Position numbers and translations under genes: made by a program
Assembly (NCBI GenBank): GCA_934630375.1
Contig: CAKTVQ010000003.1
Span: 1 to 64,000, forward strand
Length of the DNA: 64,000 nucleotides
Reading direction: 5' to 3'
Source: an uncultured Collinsella sp.
GTDB taxonomy: Bacteria > Actinomycetota > Coriobacteriia > Coriobacteriales > Coriobacteriaceae
Shown here: positions 44,679 to 53,355 of the stretch, in pieces
Position numbering within the stretch: the first letter of the stretch is position 1
Layout of the letters: each line of letters starts with the position of its first letter
Notes under the pieces: model-generated
Told to the model about the DNA's origin: nothing
Database searches by the model: none
What the model saw: the letters and a program-made list of their open reading frames with translations, nothing else

Positions 44679-45404
44679 ATGGAGTACATGCAGGTCAACC
44701 GCGCCAACGGTCGCGCCGCCAACGAGTTACGCCCCGTTAAGCTCACCCGTGGCGTCATGAAGCACGCCCACGGCTCGTGCCTGGCCGAGTTTGGCGACAC
44801 GCGCGTGCTGTGCGCCGCCACTATCGAGGAGGGCGTGCCGGGCTGGCGAAAGGGAGCTAAGGCCGGCTGGGTGACCGCGGAATACGCCATGCTGCCGGCG
44901 TCGACCGGTAAGCGCTGCAAGCGCGAGCACGCTAACCGCAAGGGTCGCTCCATGGAGATCGAACGCCTCATTGGCCGCAGCCTGCGTACTGTCGTCAACA
45001 TGAAGGCGCTCGGCGAGTACACCGTTACCATCGACTGCGATGTGATCCAGGCCGATGGCGGCACGCGTACAGCGAGCATCACCGGCGCCTGGGTGGCGCT
45101 GCACGACGCCCTCGCCATGTGGGTCGAGGCAGGCAAGATCGAGCGCATCCCGCTTACCGGCCAGGTGGCTGCCATCTCCATGGGCGTTGTCGACGGCAAT
45201 ACGCTGCTTGACCTCGATTATTCCGAGGACAGCCACGCCGAGGTCGACATGAACCTCGTCGTTACCGACACCGGCGAGATGATCGAGCTCCAGGGTACCG
45301 GCGAGCAGGCGCCCTTCGACCGTAAGCGCCTCAACGCCTTGCTCGACCTGGGCGACAAAGGCATCGCCGAGCTCATCGAGCTCCAGCGCCAAGCCCTCGC
45401 CTAA
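44679..45404 (+). CDS. rph: ribonuclease PH
   Basis: RNase PH trims the 3' ends of tRNA precursors with phosphate. The 241-residue protein has the family motifs [55 protein letters not shown] and [20 protein letters not shown]. Length is normal for the family. GAAAGG lies a few bases before the ATG. It ends two bases before a dispersed inverted repeat. Confidence 0.96.
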   Translation: MEYMQVNRANGRAANELRPVKLTRGVMKHAHGSCLAEFGDTRVLCAATIEEGVPGWRKGAKAGWVTAEYAMLPASTGKRCKREHANRKGRSMEIERLIGRSLRTVVNMKALGEYTVTIDCDVIQADGGTRTASITGAWVALHDALAMWVEAGKIERIPLTGQVAAISMGVVDGNTLLDLDYSEDSHAEVDMNLVVTDTGEMIELQGTGEQAPFDRKRLNALLDLGDKGIAELIELQRQALA

Positions 45405-45455
45405 CCTGCCAAAAAGGGACAGGTTTATTTTGGCAGGTTTTATCTGCGGAGACGT
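45403..45455 (+). repeat. short inverted repeat, GGGACAGG-core family (copy D)
   Basis: AACCTGCCAAAA and TTTTGGCAGGTT flank AGGGACAGGTTTA; TTATCTGCGGAGACG follows. Perfect arms, 12 bp each. Confidence 0.9.
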
Positions 45456-45547
45456 CTAGACACAAGACTGCCGTTGATTGAGAGGGGAGAGGCGGAGGCC
45501 CTCGTCGCCCTCGGCGCGGCATTGCTATAGAGACAAGGAGACCACTC

Positions 45548-46189
45548 ATGGCACTTGAGAAGATCGACATCGACACCCTCGACCCGGCGGCGACCATTGT
45601 CGTGGCAACGGGCAACGCCCATAAGCTCACCGAGATCGAGGCCATTTTGGGCAAGGTCATGCCCGAGGTTCGCTTTGTGGCGCTCGGTCAGCTGGGCGAT
45701 TTTGAGGACCCCGAGGAAAACGGCACGACGTTTTTGGAGAACGCCATCATCAAGGCGCAGGCTGCCGTCGAAGAGACGGGGCTCATGGCCATTGCCGACG
45801 ATTCGGGCCTGGTCGTCGACGCACTGGACGGTGAGCCCGGTGTGTATAGCGCGCGCTACGCGGGCGTTCACGGCGACGATGCCGCCAACAACGCCAAGCT
45901 GCTCGTGAATCTGGAGGGCGTGGCCGACGAGGACCGCACTGCGCGCTTTATGAGCGTCGTCGCGCTCATCGATACGGACGGCCTGGTCACCTATGGCGAG
46001 GGCGCCTGCGAGGGCGTTATCGCGCACGAGGGTCGCGGCGATCACGGCTTTGGCTACGACCCGCTGTTCCTGCCGGTCGATACGCCGGGCAAGACTATGG
46101 CCGAGCTCACGGCGGACGAGAAGAACGCCATCAGCCATCGATTCCATGCGCTCGAGCACCTATCCGCCAAACTGACGGGCGAGGAGTAA
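45548..46189 (+). CDS. rdgB: XTP/dITP diphosphatase (RdgB/HAM1 family)
   Basis: RdgB hydrolyses deaminated purine triphosphates such as dITP and XTP. The 213-residue protein has VVATGNAHKLTEIEAIL, ADDSGLVVDALDGEPGVYSARYAG, EGRGDHGFGYDPLF and the C-terminal ISHRFHAL, all of the Ham1 family. The N-terminal extension of about ten residues is slightly longer than usual. ACAAGGAG is upstream of the ATG. It runs into dtd with a gap of three bases, and a REP-like element lies before it. Confidence 0.95.
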   Translation: MALEKIDIDTLDPAATIVVATGNAHKLTEIEAILGKVMPEVRFVALGQLGDFEDPEENGTTFLENAIIKAQAAVEETGLMAIADDSGLVVDALDGEPGVYSARYAGVHGDDAANNAKLLVNLEGVADEDRTARFMSVVALIDTDGLVTYGEGACEGVIAHEGRGDHGFGYDPLFLPVDTPGKTMAELTADEKNAISHRFHALEHLSAKLTGEE

Positions 46190-46192
46190 GCC

Positions 46193-46639
46193 GTGCGTGC
46201 GGTGGTGCAGCGCGTACTCAATGCCGGCGTGACAGTCGACGGCGAGTGCGTGGGCAAAATTGGGCGCGGCTATCTGGTGCTGTTGGGCGTGGGCCACGGC
46301 GACACGCGCGCCGAGGCTGATAAGCTGTGGGGCAAGCTCCGCGGTTTGCGTATTAACGAGGACGAGAACGGCAAGACCAACCTGGCACTTGCCGATGTCG
46401 ACGGCGAGGTTCTCGTGGTGTCACAGTTCACGCTGTTCGCCGACTGCCGCCACGGCCGCCGTCCGTCGTTTACCGATGCAGGCGCCCCCGATGTTGCCAA
46501 CGAGCTCTACGAGTACTTCCTGACGCTCGTTCGCCAAGATGTCGAACACGTGGCGCACGGCATCTTTGGCGCCGATATGAAAGTCGACTTGGTCAACGAC
46601 GGCCCATTCACCATCGTCCTCGATACCGACAATCTGTAA
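46193..46639 (+). CDS. dtd: D-aminoacyl-tRNA deacylase
   Basis: Dtd removes D-amino acids wrongly attached to tRNA. The 148-residue protein has the active-site motifs SQFTL (about residues 77-81) and NDGPFTI (about 136-142, the cross-subunit GP motif), and [13 protein letters not shown] at the start. Translation starts at GTG 46193, three bases after the rdgB stop, with GGAG in the end of rdgB; coupling is likely. Confidence 0.95.
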   Translation: MRAVVQRVLNAGVTVDGECVGKIGRGYLVLLGVGHGDTRAEADKLWGKLRGLRINEDENGKTNLALADVDGEVLVVSQFTLFADCRHGRRPSFTDAGAPDVANELYEYFLTLVRQDVEHVAHGIFGADMKVDLVNDGPFTIVLDTDNL

Positions 46640-46656
46640 GTAGCCAAATTAGCTAC

Positions 46657-46686
46657 TTGCGCGTGTTTGTAACAGGGTGCTATAGT
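46657..46686 (+). promoter_or_regulatory. promoter of veg-ispE
   Basis: TTGCGC (46657-46662), an 18-bp spacer and TATAGT (46681-46686) with an extended TGC before it. A 7-bp stem (AAGTAGC/GCTACTT) lies just upstream. Confidence 0.7.
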
Positions 46687-46753
46687 ATTAGAGTTTTGTC
46701 TATCTTAGGGGTATTATCCCCTTTTTGAATTGCACCTTCTGGAGGCCCTGTTC

Positions 46754-47050
46754 ATGGAAGAGATGGAAGTCAATCACGTCGACGACATCCACGAGAAGCT
46801 GACCGATATGGTGGGCGATCGCGTCAAGGTGAAGGCCAACATGGGCCGCACCCGCGTCGTCGAGCGCATGGGCACCATCAAGAGCGTCCACCCCGCCGTC
46901 TTTATCGTCGAGGTCGACGAGCGCCGCGGCCGCAAGTCGCGTCAGTCCTACCAGTATATCGATGTCCTCACCGGGCAGGTCGAACTGTTTGACCCCGAGA
47001 GCGGCGAGCACATTTTTACCCCGCTCGGCAACCAGCTTGAGGAGCACTAG
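46754..47050 (+). CDS. Veg family protein
   Basis: This small 98-residue protein belongs to the Veg/DUF1021 family: IHEKLTDMVGDRVKVKANMGRTRVVER and FIVEVDERRGRKSRQSYQYIDVLTGQVELF, a small beta-barrel type. In Bacillus, Veg affects biofilm formation and acts with matrix regulators; the role here is unknown. The ATG at 46754 is preceded by TGGAGG at seven to eight bases; a TTG start at 46730 would add eight residues. ispE begins two bases after the stop; the veg-ispE order is common in Gram-positive genomes. Confidence 0.85.
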   Translation: MEEMEVNHVDDIHEKLTDMVGDRVKVKANMGRTRVVERMGTIKSVHPAVFIVEVDERRGRKSRQSYQYIDVLTGQVELFDPESGEHIFTPLGNQLEEH

Positions 47051-47052
47051 CG

Positions 47053-47949
47053 GTGACCGATCGGTCCCTCACCCTTACCGCGCCGGCAAAGATTAACCTC
47101 TACCTGGGGGTTCATACCGAGCGCGATGACCGCGGCTACCACAGGGTCGATTCCCTGATGGCAGCCGTCGGTCTTTCCGATACCGTGACGGTTACGCCGG
47201 CGCAGGCGTTGACCGTCCAGACGGTTCCGGCATCAGATTTTCCCATGCAAAAGAATACGGCGTATCGGGCTGCGGTTGCTATGGCCGAGCATTATGGTCG
47301 CGAGGCAAACATCTGCGTGACGATTGAGAAGCGCATTCCTTTGTGCGCCGGCTTGGGCGGTCCCTCGACGGATGCTGCCGCGGTCATTGTCGCCTTGGCG
47401 GAGCTCTGGGGAATTGATCGCACCGATCCCGCGCTGGACAACATCGCGCGCGGTATTGGCGCCGACGTTCCCTTCTTTTTGCACGCGAGCCCTGCGTTCT
47501 ACGTAGGTGGGGGAGACGTGCTGGCAACTGAGTACCCTGCGCTGCCCGCAACGCCCGTCGTGTTGGTCAAGCCGCGCGAGGCAAGTGTTTCGACAATTGA
47601 AGCCTATCGACGTTTTGACGAGGCCCCGGTGCCTGCAGACAAGCCCGGCGCGATAGCTTCTGCCTTGCGTGCTGGTGATGCCGAGACGGCATATGCGCTC
47701 ATCCATAACAACCTGGGTGTCATTTCCGCACAGATGGAGCCGCAGATTCAAACGGTTCTCGATTGGCTGCGTAAACAGGACGGCACCGTTGCTGTAGATG
47801 TGTGCGGATCGGGCGCCTGCTCGTTTGCCATTTGCGACACGGCCGTCACGGCCGAAAGGCTTGCCGACACTGCCCTGCAAAACGGCTGGTGGTCCTGCGC
47901 GACGGAGCTCATTCCCAACACGGTTCGCATCGAAGTGCCAAAGAAGTAA
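47053..47949 (+). CDS. ispE: 4-diphosphocytidyl-2-C-methyl-D-erythritol kinase
   Basis: IspE is the fourth enzyme of the non-mevalonate isoprenoid route. The 298-residue GHMP kinase has APAKINLYLGV at the start, RGYHRVDSLM, the ATP motif CAGLGGPSTDAAAV (about residues 97-110) and a C-terminal VCGSGACSFAI. Start is GTG 47053, two bases past the veg stop. IspD and IspF are in the same window 13 kb downstream; the three lie in separate units. Confidence 0.95.
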   Translation: MTDRSLTLTAPAKINLYLGVHTERDDRGYHRVDSLMAAVGLSDTVTVTPAQALTVQTVPASDFPMQKNTAYRAAVAMAEHYGREANICVTIEKRIPLCAGLGGPSTDAAAVIVALAELWGIDRTDPALDNIARGIGADVPFFLHASPAFYVGGGDVLATEYPALPATPVVLVKPREASVSTIEAYRRFDEAPVPADKPGAIASALRAGDAETAYALIHNNLGVISAQMEPQIQTVLDWLRKQDGTVAVDVCGSGACSFAICDTAVTAERLADTALQNGWWSCATELIPNTVRIEVPKK

Positions 47950-47998
47950 AAATTTCTCTAGCACACGACGGAAATCTTTGTTACTATAGTCGAGCTAA

Positions 47999-48075
47999 CG
48001 GGTTGTGGCTCAGTTTGGTAGAGCACTGCGTTCGGGACGCAGGGGTCGCTGGTTCAAATCCAGTCAACCCGACCA
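47999..48075 (+). tRNA. tRNA-Pro (anticodon CGG)
   Basis: The acceptor CGGGTTG pairs with CAACCCG, and the anticodon stem CTGCG/CGCAG closes the loop TTCGGGA with anticodon CGG at 48033-48035. The T-arm is CTGGTTCAAATCCAG. CCA is encoded at 48073-48075. TATAGT at 47985-47990 may be its -10. Confidence 0.95.
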
Positions 48076-48085
48076 GAGCATGAGG

Positions 48086-48114
48086 AGGGACCGCTTCTTG
48101 CGGTCCCTTTTTTT
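48086..48114 (+). terminator. terminator of tRNA-Pro
   Basis: AGGGACCGC, loop TTCTT, GCGGTCCCT, then a run of T. Confidence 0.9.
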
Positions 48115-48187
48115 AGCTACTGTTGTGATACCGCGATACCCGCGGTATACTCATTCGAGCTTGTCTCGCTGTATTGTGGAGGTCTAC

Positions 48188-48463
48188 ATGTTTGGACTGA
48201 GGGCTCCTGAGCTCATCATTATTCTCGTCGTTGTCCTGATTATCTTCGGGCCCAAGAACCTGCCGAAGCTCGGCAAGTCCCTCGGCTCTACCGTCAAGAA
48301 TATCCGTGAGGGTATGGAGGGCGACGATAAGGCCGAGACCAAGCAGGCCGAGGAGGTCGTGGTCGAGCAGTCCGAGGAGGACAAGGAGATCGCTGAGCTC
48401 GAGGCCAAGCTCGCTGCTGCCAAGAAGAAGCAGGCAGAGGATAGCGACGCGGACGCAGAGTAG
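48188..48463 (+). CDS. tatA: twin-arginine translocase subunit TatA
   Basis: This 91-residue protein has one N-terminal membrane helix (PELIIILVVVLIIF), the FGPKNLPKLGKSLG hinge and amphipathic helix, and a charged, Glu/Lys-rich tail, the TatA/TatE layout. TatA forms the pore that carries folded proteins across the membrane. No tatC lies in the window, so the other subunit must be elsewhere. ATG 48188 follows TGGAGGT. A terminator follows 26 bp past the stop. Confidence 0.92.
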   Translation: MFGLRAPELIIILVVVLIIFGPKNLPKLGKSLGSTVKNIREGMEGDDKAETKQAEEVVVEQSEEDKEIAELEAKLAAAKKKQAEDSDADAE

Positions 48464-48488
48464 TCCCATCCCTTTGGGGTGAGCACCT

Positions 48489-48521
48489 GACCGGCTTGCC
48501 CGCAGGCTAGCCGGTCTTTTT
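48489..48521 (+). terminator. terminator of tatA
   Basis: GACCGGCT pairs with AGCCGGTC around a 12-nt loop; TTTTTCG follows. Confidence 0.85.
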
Positions 48522-48569
48522 CGTTTTGTTGACAGTTGATTGTTTGATCAGAGTTGGAGAGATATCCGT

Positions 48570-49040
48570 ATGGACGCAAGCCAGATCGTACTGACCGCTG
48601 AGGGCCGCCAGAAGCTCGTCGAGGAGCTCGCTTGGCGTGAGGGCGATTACGCCAAGGAGATCGTCGAGGACATCAAGGAAGCCCGCGCGTTCGGCGACCT
48701 TTCGGAGAACTCCGAGTACGATGCCGCTAAGGACAAGCAGGCCCAGAACGCCGCTCGTATTGCCGAGATCCAGGCCATCCTTGCCAACGCTCAGGTTGCT
48801 GCCACCACGGGCGATCTGACCGTCTCCATCGGTTCCACCGTTTCTCTGATTGATCCCAACGGTGAGGTCATGGAAGTCACGCTCGTCGGTACCACCGAGA
48901 CCAACTCGCTCGAGCACAAGATTTCCAACGAGTCTCCGGTCGGTCACGCCATCATCGGTCACGGCGAGGGCGACTCCGTCGAGGTCGTTACGCCTTCTGG
49001 CAAGACTCGCGTCTACACCATCGCCAAGATTGCACGCTAG
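48570..49040 (+). CDS. greA: transcription elongation factor GreA
   Basis: GreA rescues backtracked RNA polymerase. The 156-residue protein has the N-terminal coiled coil with ARAFGDLSENSEYDAAKDKQ at its tip (the catalytic acidic residues), and the globular C-domain with HGEGDSVEVVTPSGKTRVYTI. Length is normal. ATG 48570 is chosen because GGAGAG lies ten bases upstream. lysS follows 79 bp after, past a hairpin. Confidence 0.95.
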   Translation: MDASQIVLTAEGRQKLVEELAWREGDYAKEIVEDIKEARAFGDLSENSEYDAAKDKQAQNAARIAEIQAILANAQVAATTGDLTVSIGSTVSLIDPNGEVMEVTLVGTTETNSLEHKISNESPVGHAIIGHGEGDSVEVVTPSGKTRVYTIAKIAR

Positions 49041-49068
49041 ACCACGGTCCCGCGTAAAGGTATGTTTT

Positions 49069-49104
49069 CGCTCCCTGGGACCGAATCCTGGGGAGCGTTT
49101 TAGT
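49069..49104 (+). terminator. terminator between greA and lysS
   Basis: CGCTCCC pairs with GGGAGCG around a 15-nt loop, then TTTTAG. It may be partial, leaving lysS some readthrough. Confidence 0.65.
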
Positions 49105-49119
49105 TTGAGGAGCTAACTT

Positions 49120-51084
49120 ATGGCAGAGAACCAGAACGCCGCAGATCAGGCATCGACGCTCAACGACGAGCGCGCCACCCGCCTGGCCAAGCGCGCCGCC
49201 CTGTTCGAGGCGGGCCAGAACCCCTATCCCGAGCACTCTGAGCTTGAGGACTACGTTGCCGATATCGAGGCTAAGTACGCCGAGCTTGCCGATGGCGAGG
49301 ACACCGAGGACGTCGTGAAGATCGCCGGCCGTGTGGTCGCCAAGCGCGGTCAGGGCAAGATCATGTTCATCGTCGTGCGCGATGCGACTGCCGAGATTCA
49401 GCTGTTCTGCCGCATCAACGACATGGACGAGGCTGCCTGGAATACGCTCAAGGCCCTCGACCTAGGCGACATCCTGGGCGTGACCGGCGTGGTCGTGCGC
49501 ACCCAGCGCGGCCAGCTTTCCGTTGCCCCTAAGAGCGCGACCCTGCTTTCCAAGGCCGTTCGTCCGCTGCCCGAGAAGTTCCACGGTCTTTCCGACAAGG
49601 AGACCCGCTATCGCCAGCGCTATGTCGACCTGATCGCCAACGACGACGTTCGCGAGACCTTCCGTAAGCGTTCGCAGATTCTCTCCACCTTCCGTCGCTT
49701 TATGGAGTCCGACGGCTACATGGAGGTCGAGACCCCCATCCTGCAGACCATCCAGGGTGGTGCCACGGCCAAGCCGTTCATTACCCACTTCAACGCGCTC
49801 GATCAGGAGTGCTACCTGCGCATTGCTACCGAGCTGCACCTCAAGCGCTGCATCGTCGGCGGTTTTGAGCGCGTCTTCGAGATCGGCCGTATCTTCCGTA
49901 ACGAGGGCATGGACCTTACCCACAATCCCGAGTTCACCACGATGGAGGCCTACCGTGCCTTCTCCGACCTCGAGGGTATGAAGGCGCTCGCCCAGGGTGT
50001 CATTAAGGCGGCTAACAAGGCCATCGGCAACCCCGAGGTCATCGAGTACCAGGGCCAGACCATCGACCTTTCTGGTGAGTGGGCCAGCCGTCCCATGACC
50101 GACATCGTCTCCGACGTGCTCGGCAAGCAGGTCACCATCGACACGCCGGTCGAGGAGCTTGCTGCTGCCGCGCGTGAGAAGGGCCTGGAGATTAAGCCCG
50201 AGTGGACCGCCGGCAAGATTATCGCCGAGATCTACGATGAGCTGGGCGAGGACACCATCGTCAACCCGACCTTCGTGTGCGATTACCCCATCGAGGTCAG
50301 CCCGCTTGCCAAGCGCTTTGAGGACGACCCGCGCCTGACGCACCGCTTTGAGCTGGTTATTGCCGGTCACGAGTACGCCAATGCGTTCTCCGAGCTCAAC
50401 GACCCGGTCGACCAGGCCGAGCGCTTCGCTGCCCAGATGGCCGAGAAGGCCGGCGGCGACGACGAGGCCATGGAGTACGACGAGGATTACGTGCGCGCCC
50501 TCGAGTACGGTATGCCTCCCGCGGGCGGCATCGGCATTGGTATCGACCGCGTGGTCATGCTGCTCACCAACCAGGCTTCTATCCGCGATGTACTGCTGTT
50601 CCCGCACATGAAGCCCGAGAAGGGTTTCCAGTCCGGAGCCGCTGCCGCCAAGGCTGCCGAGGCCGGCAACGCCGCAAGCCCGTTCGTCAAGCCGCTCAAG
50701 CCCACGGTTGATTACTCCAAGATCGCCGTCGAGCCGCTGTTTGAGGAGTTCGTCGACTTTGATACCTTCTCCAAGAGCGATTTCCGCGCCGTGAAGGTCA
50801 AGGCATGCGAGGCCGTCAAGAAGTCCAAGAAGCTGCTGAACTTTACGCTCGACGACGGCACCGGCACCGATCGTACCATCCTCTCCGGCATTCACGGTTA
50901 TTATGAGCCCGAGGACCTGGTCGGCAAGACCTTGCTCGCCATCACCAACCTGCCTCCGCGCAAGATGATGGGCATTCCCAGCTGCGGCATGCTCATCAGC
51001 GCTATCCACGAGGAGGATGGTGAGGAGCGTCTCAACCTGATCCAGCTCGACGCCTCCATCCCCGCCGGCGCAAAGATGTACTAA
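49120..51084 (+). CDS. lysS: lysyl-tRNA synthetase, class II, with C-terminal tRNA-binding domain
   Basis: This 654-residue enzyme charges tRNA-Lys. The class-II core spans about residues 1-500: OB-fold (VVKIAGRVVAKRGQGKIMFIVVRD), motif 2 FRNEGMDLTHNPEFTTMEAY and motif 3 GGIGIGIDRVVMLLTN. After an Ala-rich linker, residues about 545-654 are an EMAP-II/Trbp111-type tRNA-binding domain (FSKSDFRAVKVKACEAV, LPPRKMMGIPSCGMLISA), usually found on MetRS. Standard LysRS is about 500 residues. The extra domain probably raises tRNA affinity. GAGGAG precedes the ATG. Confidence 0.95.
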   Translation: MAENQNAADQASTLNDERATRLAKRAALFEAGQNPYPEHSELEDYVADIEAKYAELADGEDTEDVVKIAGRVVAKRGQGKIMFIVVRDATAEIQLFCRINDMDEAAWNTLKALDLGDILGVTGVVVRTQRGQLSVAPKSATLLSKAVRPLPEKFHGLSDKETRYRQRYVDLIANDDVRETFRKRSQILSTFRRFMESDGYMEVETPILQTIQGGATAKPFITHFNALDQECYLRIATELHLKRCIVGGFERVFEIGRIFRNEGMDLTHNPEFTTMEAYRAFSDLEGMKALAQGVIKAANKAIGNPEVIEYQGQTIDLSGEWASRPMTDIVSDVLGKQVTIDTPVEELAAAAREKGLEIKPEWTAGKIIAEIYDELGEDTIVNPTFVCDYPIEVSPLAKRFEDDPRLTHRFELVIAGHEYANAFSELNDPVDQAERFAAQMAEKAGGDDEAMEYDEDYVRALEYGMPPAGGIGIGIDRVVMLLTNQASIRDVLLFPHMKPEKGFQSGAAAAKAAEAGNAASPFVKPLKPTVDYSKIAVEPLFEEFVDFDTFSKSDFRAVKVKACEAVKKSKKLLNFTLDDGTGTDRTILSGIHGYYEPEDLVGKTLLAITNLPPRKMMGIPSCGMLISAIHEEDGEERLNLIQLDASIPAGAKMY

Positions 51085-51163
51085 TTTGTTACGCGGTTCT
51101 ACGAACCGCGCAACGGCTCGACGCTTCCGCGTGCCGCATTTGGACAATCTGACGTTCAACTTC

Positions 51164-51198
51164 AAGGGCGCGACCAGAAGGTCAGCGCCCTTTCGTTT
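51164..51198 (+). terminator. terminator of lysS
   Basis: AAGGGCGC and GACC pair with GGTC and GCGCCCTT, then TCGTTT. Confidence 0.8.
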
Positions 51199-51337
51199 CA
51201 CGTCACCTTGTCTCAAATGCGGCCCGCTCGCTGACTTATGCTCAACCTATGGTGTCATCTCGCCCCAAAAGGACCTTGCTCGCTCTGGCGGGCTTTCGCT
51301 GTCGTTGCCAAAACATCGGCGTTGCCTTGGCCGTCAA

Positions 51338-51366
51338 TAGTCATTGGGGACGGTCTTAAACGACTA
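51338..51366. repeat. short inverted repeat, GGGGACGG-core family (copy H)
   Basis: TAGTCATT and AAACGACTA (one mismatch) flank GGGGACGGTCTT. Confidence 0.55.
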
Positions 51367-51473
51367 CCCAACGGCTATTGTGCACATGGTTCGCATGACA
51401 GCCGTCTCTTTTATGTTTCCTTTAGCCGTCGCTGCCTAGGATGGGGGTTAGTCGGCAGGAAGGGAGCGTCTAT

Positions 51474-53042
51474 ATGGACGACGCGAGCGATCGTGCAATC
51501 GAAGAGGACATGCTCGATCAGTTCAACTATTTTGATGATGAGGACGAGGAATTGATCGATCGTCGCGAGCCGGCGGCGCTCGATGCTTTCGACCTTGTTG
51601 ATGAAGGGCCCGACGAGGACGAGGTCGAATCGACGGAACCCCCACAGCCTTCGCACCATGATTCGTTGCTCTCAAGAGTCCCCATGCACCACGGTGTCCG
51701 TGCCGGCGCACTCCATATGAAAACTGACTGGCACCAGATCGTGACGGCAGGCGATGAGCTTGCCGTCGATGCGCCGCTCACCGATAAGTCATCCATCATC
51801 TGCCGCACCGGTATGCTTATGCTCGCGAGCGGAACGGGTGCCTGGCGTGTACGCGATACCATGAATCGCGTCGCCGCCGTACTCGGTGTCACCGTCCACG
51901 TTGACTTAAGTCTTCTGTCGTTTGAGTGCACCTGCATCGAAGATGGCCACTGCTTTAACGAGGTTGTCAGCCTGCCCACAACGGGAGTCAATACCCATCG
52001 CATTTGGATGATGGAGAGCTTCCTAAAGGAAATCGAGACGTATGGGCGCCGGTTTACCGTGCACGAATACCACGAGATGCTCAAGACCGTTGAGAGTTCA
52101 AAACCCGATTACTCTCCCTGGCAACAGGGCCTTGCGGCAGCTTGTGCTTGCGGCGCCTTCGTCTTTTTGCTCGGCGGCGGCCCTATCGAGATGGCCTGCG
52201 CATTCGTAGGCGCTGGTGTTGGCAACTTTGCTCGCTCTCATATTCTCAAGCAGGGTCTTGGCCAGTTTAGCGCGCTGACGATTGGCGTTGCGCTCGCTTG
52301 CGTTTCGTATCTGCTGGCATTGCTCGGCCTTGGCCAGGTCGTACCGGGGGCAATGTCGCACCAAGAAGGCTATATCGGCGCCATGCTCTTTGTGATTCCC
52401 GGCTTTCCCCTCATTACGGCAGGCCTCGACATCGCTAAGCTCGATATGCGAAGCGGCATTGAGCGTCTTTCGTATGCCGTGTCGATTATTGTGATGGCGA
52501 CCCTTGTGGGCTGGATGGTTGCCGAGTGTGTGGGGCTGGCGCCGGATGACTTTGCCCCGCTCGGGCTCTCACCGTTGGCTCTTACACTCTTGCGTGTGGT
52601 GATGAGCTTCGTCGGTGTATTTGGCTTCTCGGTTATGTTCAACAGCCCGGTAAAGATGGCCGCGGCGGCCGGTCTGATCGGCGCCGTGTCCAATACCTTG
52701 CGTCTGACCCTTGTCGATGCGCCGGCGCTGTTTCCCTTCCTGGGCCTGAGCTTAGGTATGCCTCCCGAGGCAGCAGCGTTTATCGGTGCGCTGGTATCGG
52801 GGCTGCTTGCGAGCTTAGCCGAAATCAAGCTCACCTACCCACGTATCGCCCTCACGGTGCCATCGATTGTCATTATGGTGCCGGGCTTGTATCTGTATCG
52901 CTCGATGTATTACATGTGCACCTTCGACACGGTCAATATGCTCGGCTGGTTTGTGCGTGCAGTGCTCATCGTGGCGTTTCTACCCGTTGGCCTGGGCGTG
53001 GCGCGTACGCTCACCGACCCTCGCTGGCGCCACACCAGCTAA
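51474..53042 (+). CDS. threonine/serine exporter (ThrE) family protein
   Basis: This 522-residue protein has an acidic N-terminus (about 75 residues), a soluble ThrE_1 domain (GMLMLASGTGAWRVRDTMNRVAAVLGV, then RIWMMESFLKEIETYGR), and about ten membrane segments from residue 220 to the end (GLAAACACGAFVFLLGGG, MLFVIPGFPLITAGLDI, the TVPSIVIMVPGLYLYRSMYYM block). This is the fused YjjP/YjjB type that exports threonine and serine in corynebacteria; the substrate here is unverified. ATG 51474 follows AAGGGAG. It ends just before a short inverted repeat (copy F). Confidence 0.88.
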   Translation: MDDASDRAIEEDMLDQFNYFDDEDEELIDRREPAALDAFDLVDEGPDEDEVESTEPPQPSHHDSLLSRVPMHHGVRAGALHMKTDWHQIVTAGDELAVDAPLTDKSSIICRTGMLMLASGTGAWRVRDTMNRVAAVLGVTVHVDLSLLSFECTCIEDGHCFNEVVSLPTTGVNTHRIWMMESFLKEIETYGRRFTVHEYHEMLKTVESSKPDYSPWQQGLAAACACGAFVFLLGGGPIEMACAFVGAGVGNFARSHILKQGLGQFSALTIGVALACVSYLLALLGLGQVVPGAMSHQEGYIGAMLFVIPGFPLITAGLDIAKLDMRSGIERLSYAVSIIVMATLVGWMVAECVGLAPDDFAPLGLSPLALTLLRVVMSFVGVFGFSVMFNSPVKMAAAAGLIGAVSNTLRLTLVDAPALFPFLGLSLGMPPEAAAFIGALVSGLLASLAEIKLTYPRIALTVPSIVIMVPGLYLYRSMYYMCTFDTVNMLGWFVRAVLIVAFLPVGLGVARTLTDPRWRHTS

Positions 53043-53075
53043 TTGGTGCAAGGGGGACAGGTTACTTTGCACCAA
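53043..53075. repeat. short inverted repeat, GGGGGACAGG-core family (copy F)
   Basis: TTGGTGCAA and TTGCACCAA flank GGGGGACAGGTTACT. The arms match copy E and the core matches copies B, C and D. Confidence 0.85.
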
Positions 53076-53078
53076 ATG

Positions 53079-53145
53079 AGTTGCGGTGAAATAGGGACTG
53101 AATTGCTGCTTAAAGGGTCAAAACAGTCCGTATTCCACCGCAACT
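53079..53145. repeat. 22-bp inverted repeat of an intergenic hairpin
   Basis: 53079-53100 (AGTTGCGGTGAAATAGGGACTG split across the arm) and 53124-53145 are complementary at 20 of 22 positions. TTATGGGG follows. It may be a second repeat family. Confidence 0.75.
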
Positions 53146-53260
53146 TATGGGGTCGGGGGATTATTGGTGCCCTGCATCTTCACAAACTCAACGCTTACGA
53201 AGCGCGGGGTTTTCGTGCTAGGCTGGTTCCACCACATAAGTAGTCGCAGACGCACGTATC

Positions 53261-53312
53261 ACGGGCGGGCGAGATGAAGTCCCAACAGCTCCATCTTGCC
53301 CGCCCGTTTTTG
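53261..53312 (+). terminator. terminator-like hairpin in the leader of the DUF2798 gene
   Basis: ACGGGCGGGC and AGATG pair with CATCT and GCCCGCCCGT (one mismatch), then TTTTTG. It lies 44 bp before the gene start, so it may be an attenuator, since no gene precedes it on this side except ThrE. Confidence 0.75.
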
Positions 53313-53355
53313 TTGCGTGGTGCCGCGGCGTAACACAGAAAGGATTTTGCCCTTT

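Larger units (their letters stand above)
51085..51473. other. intergenic region lysS to ThrE-type gene
   Basis: A terminator hairpin lies at 51164-51198 and a short inverted repeat (copy H) at 51338-51366. Short open frames here lack binding sites. No further feature is seen. Confidence 0.6.
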
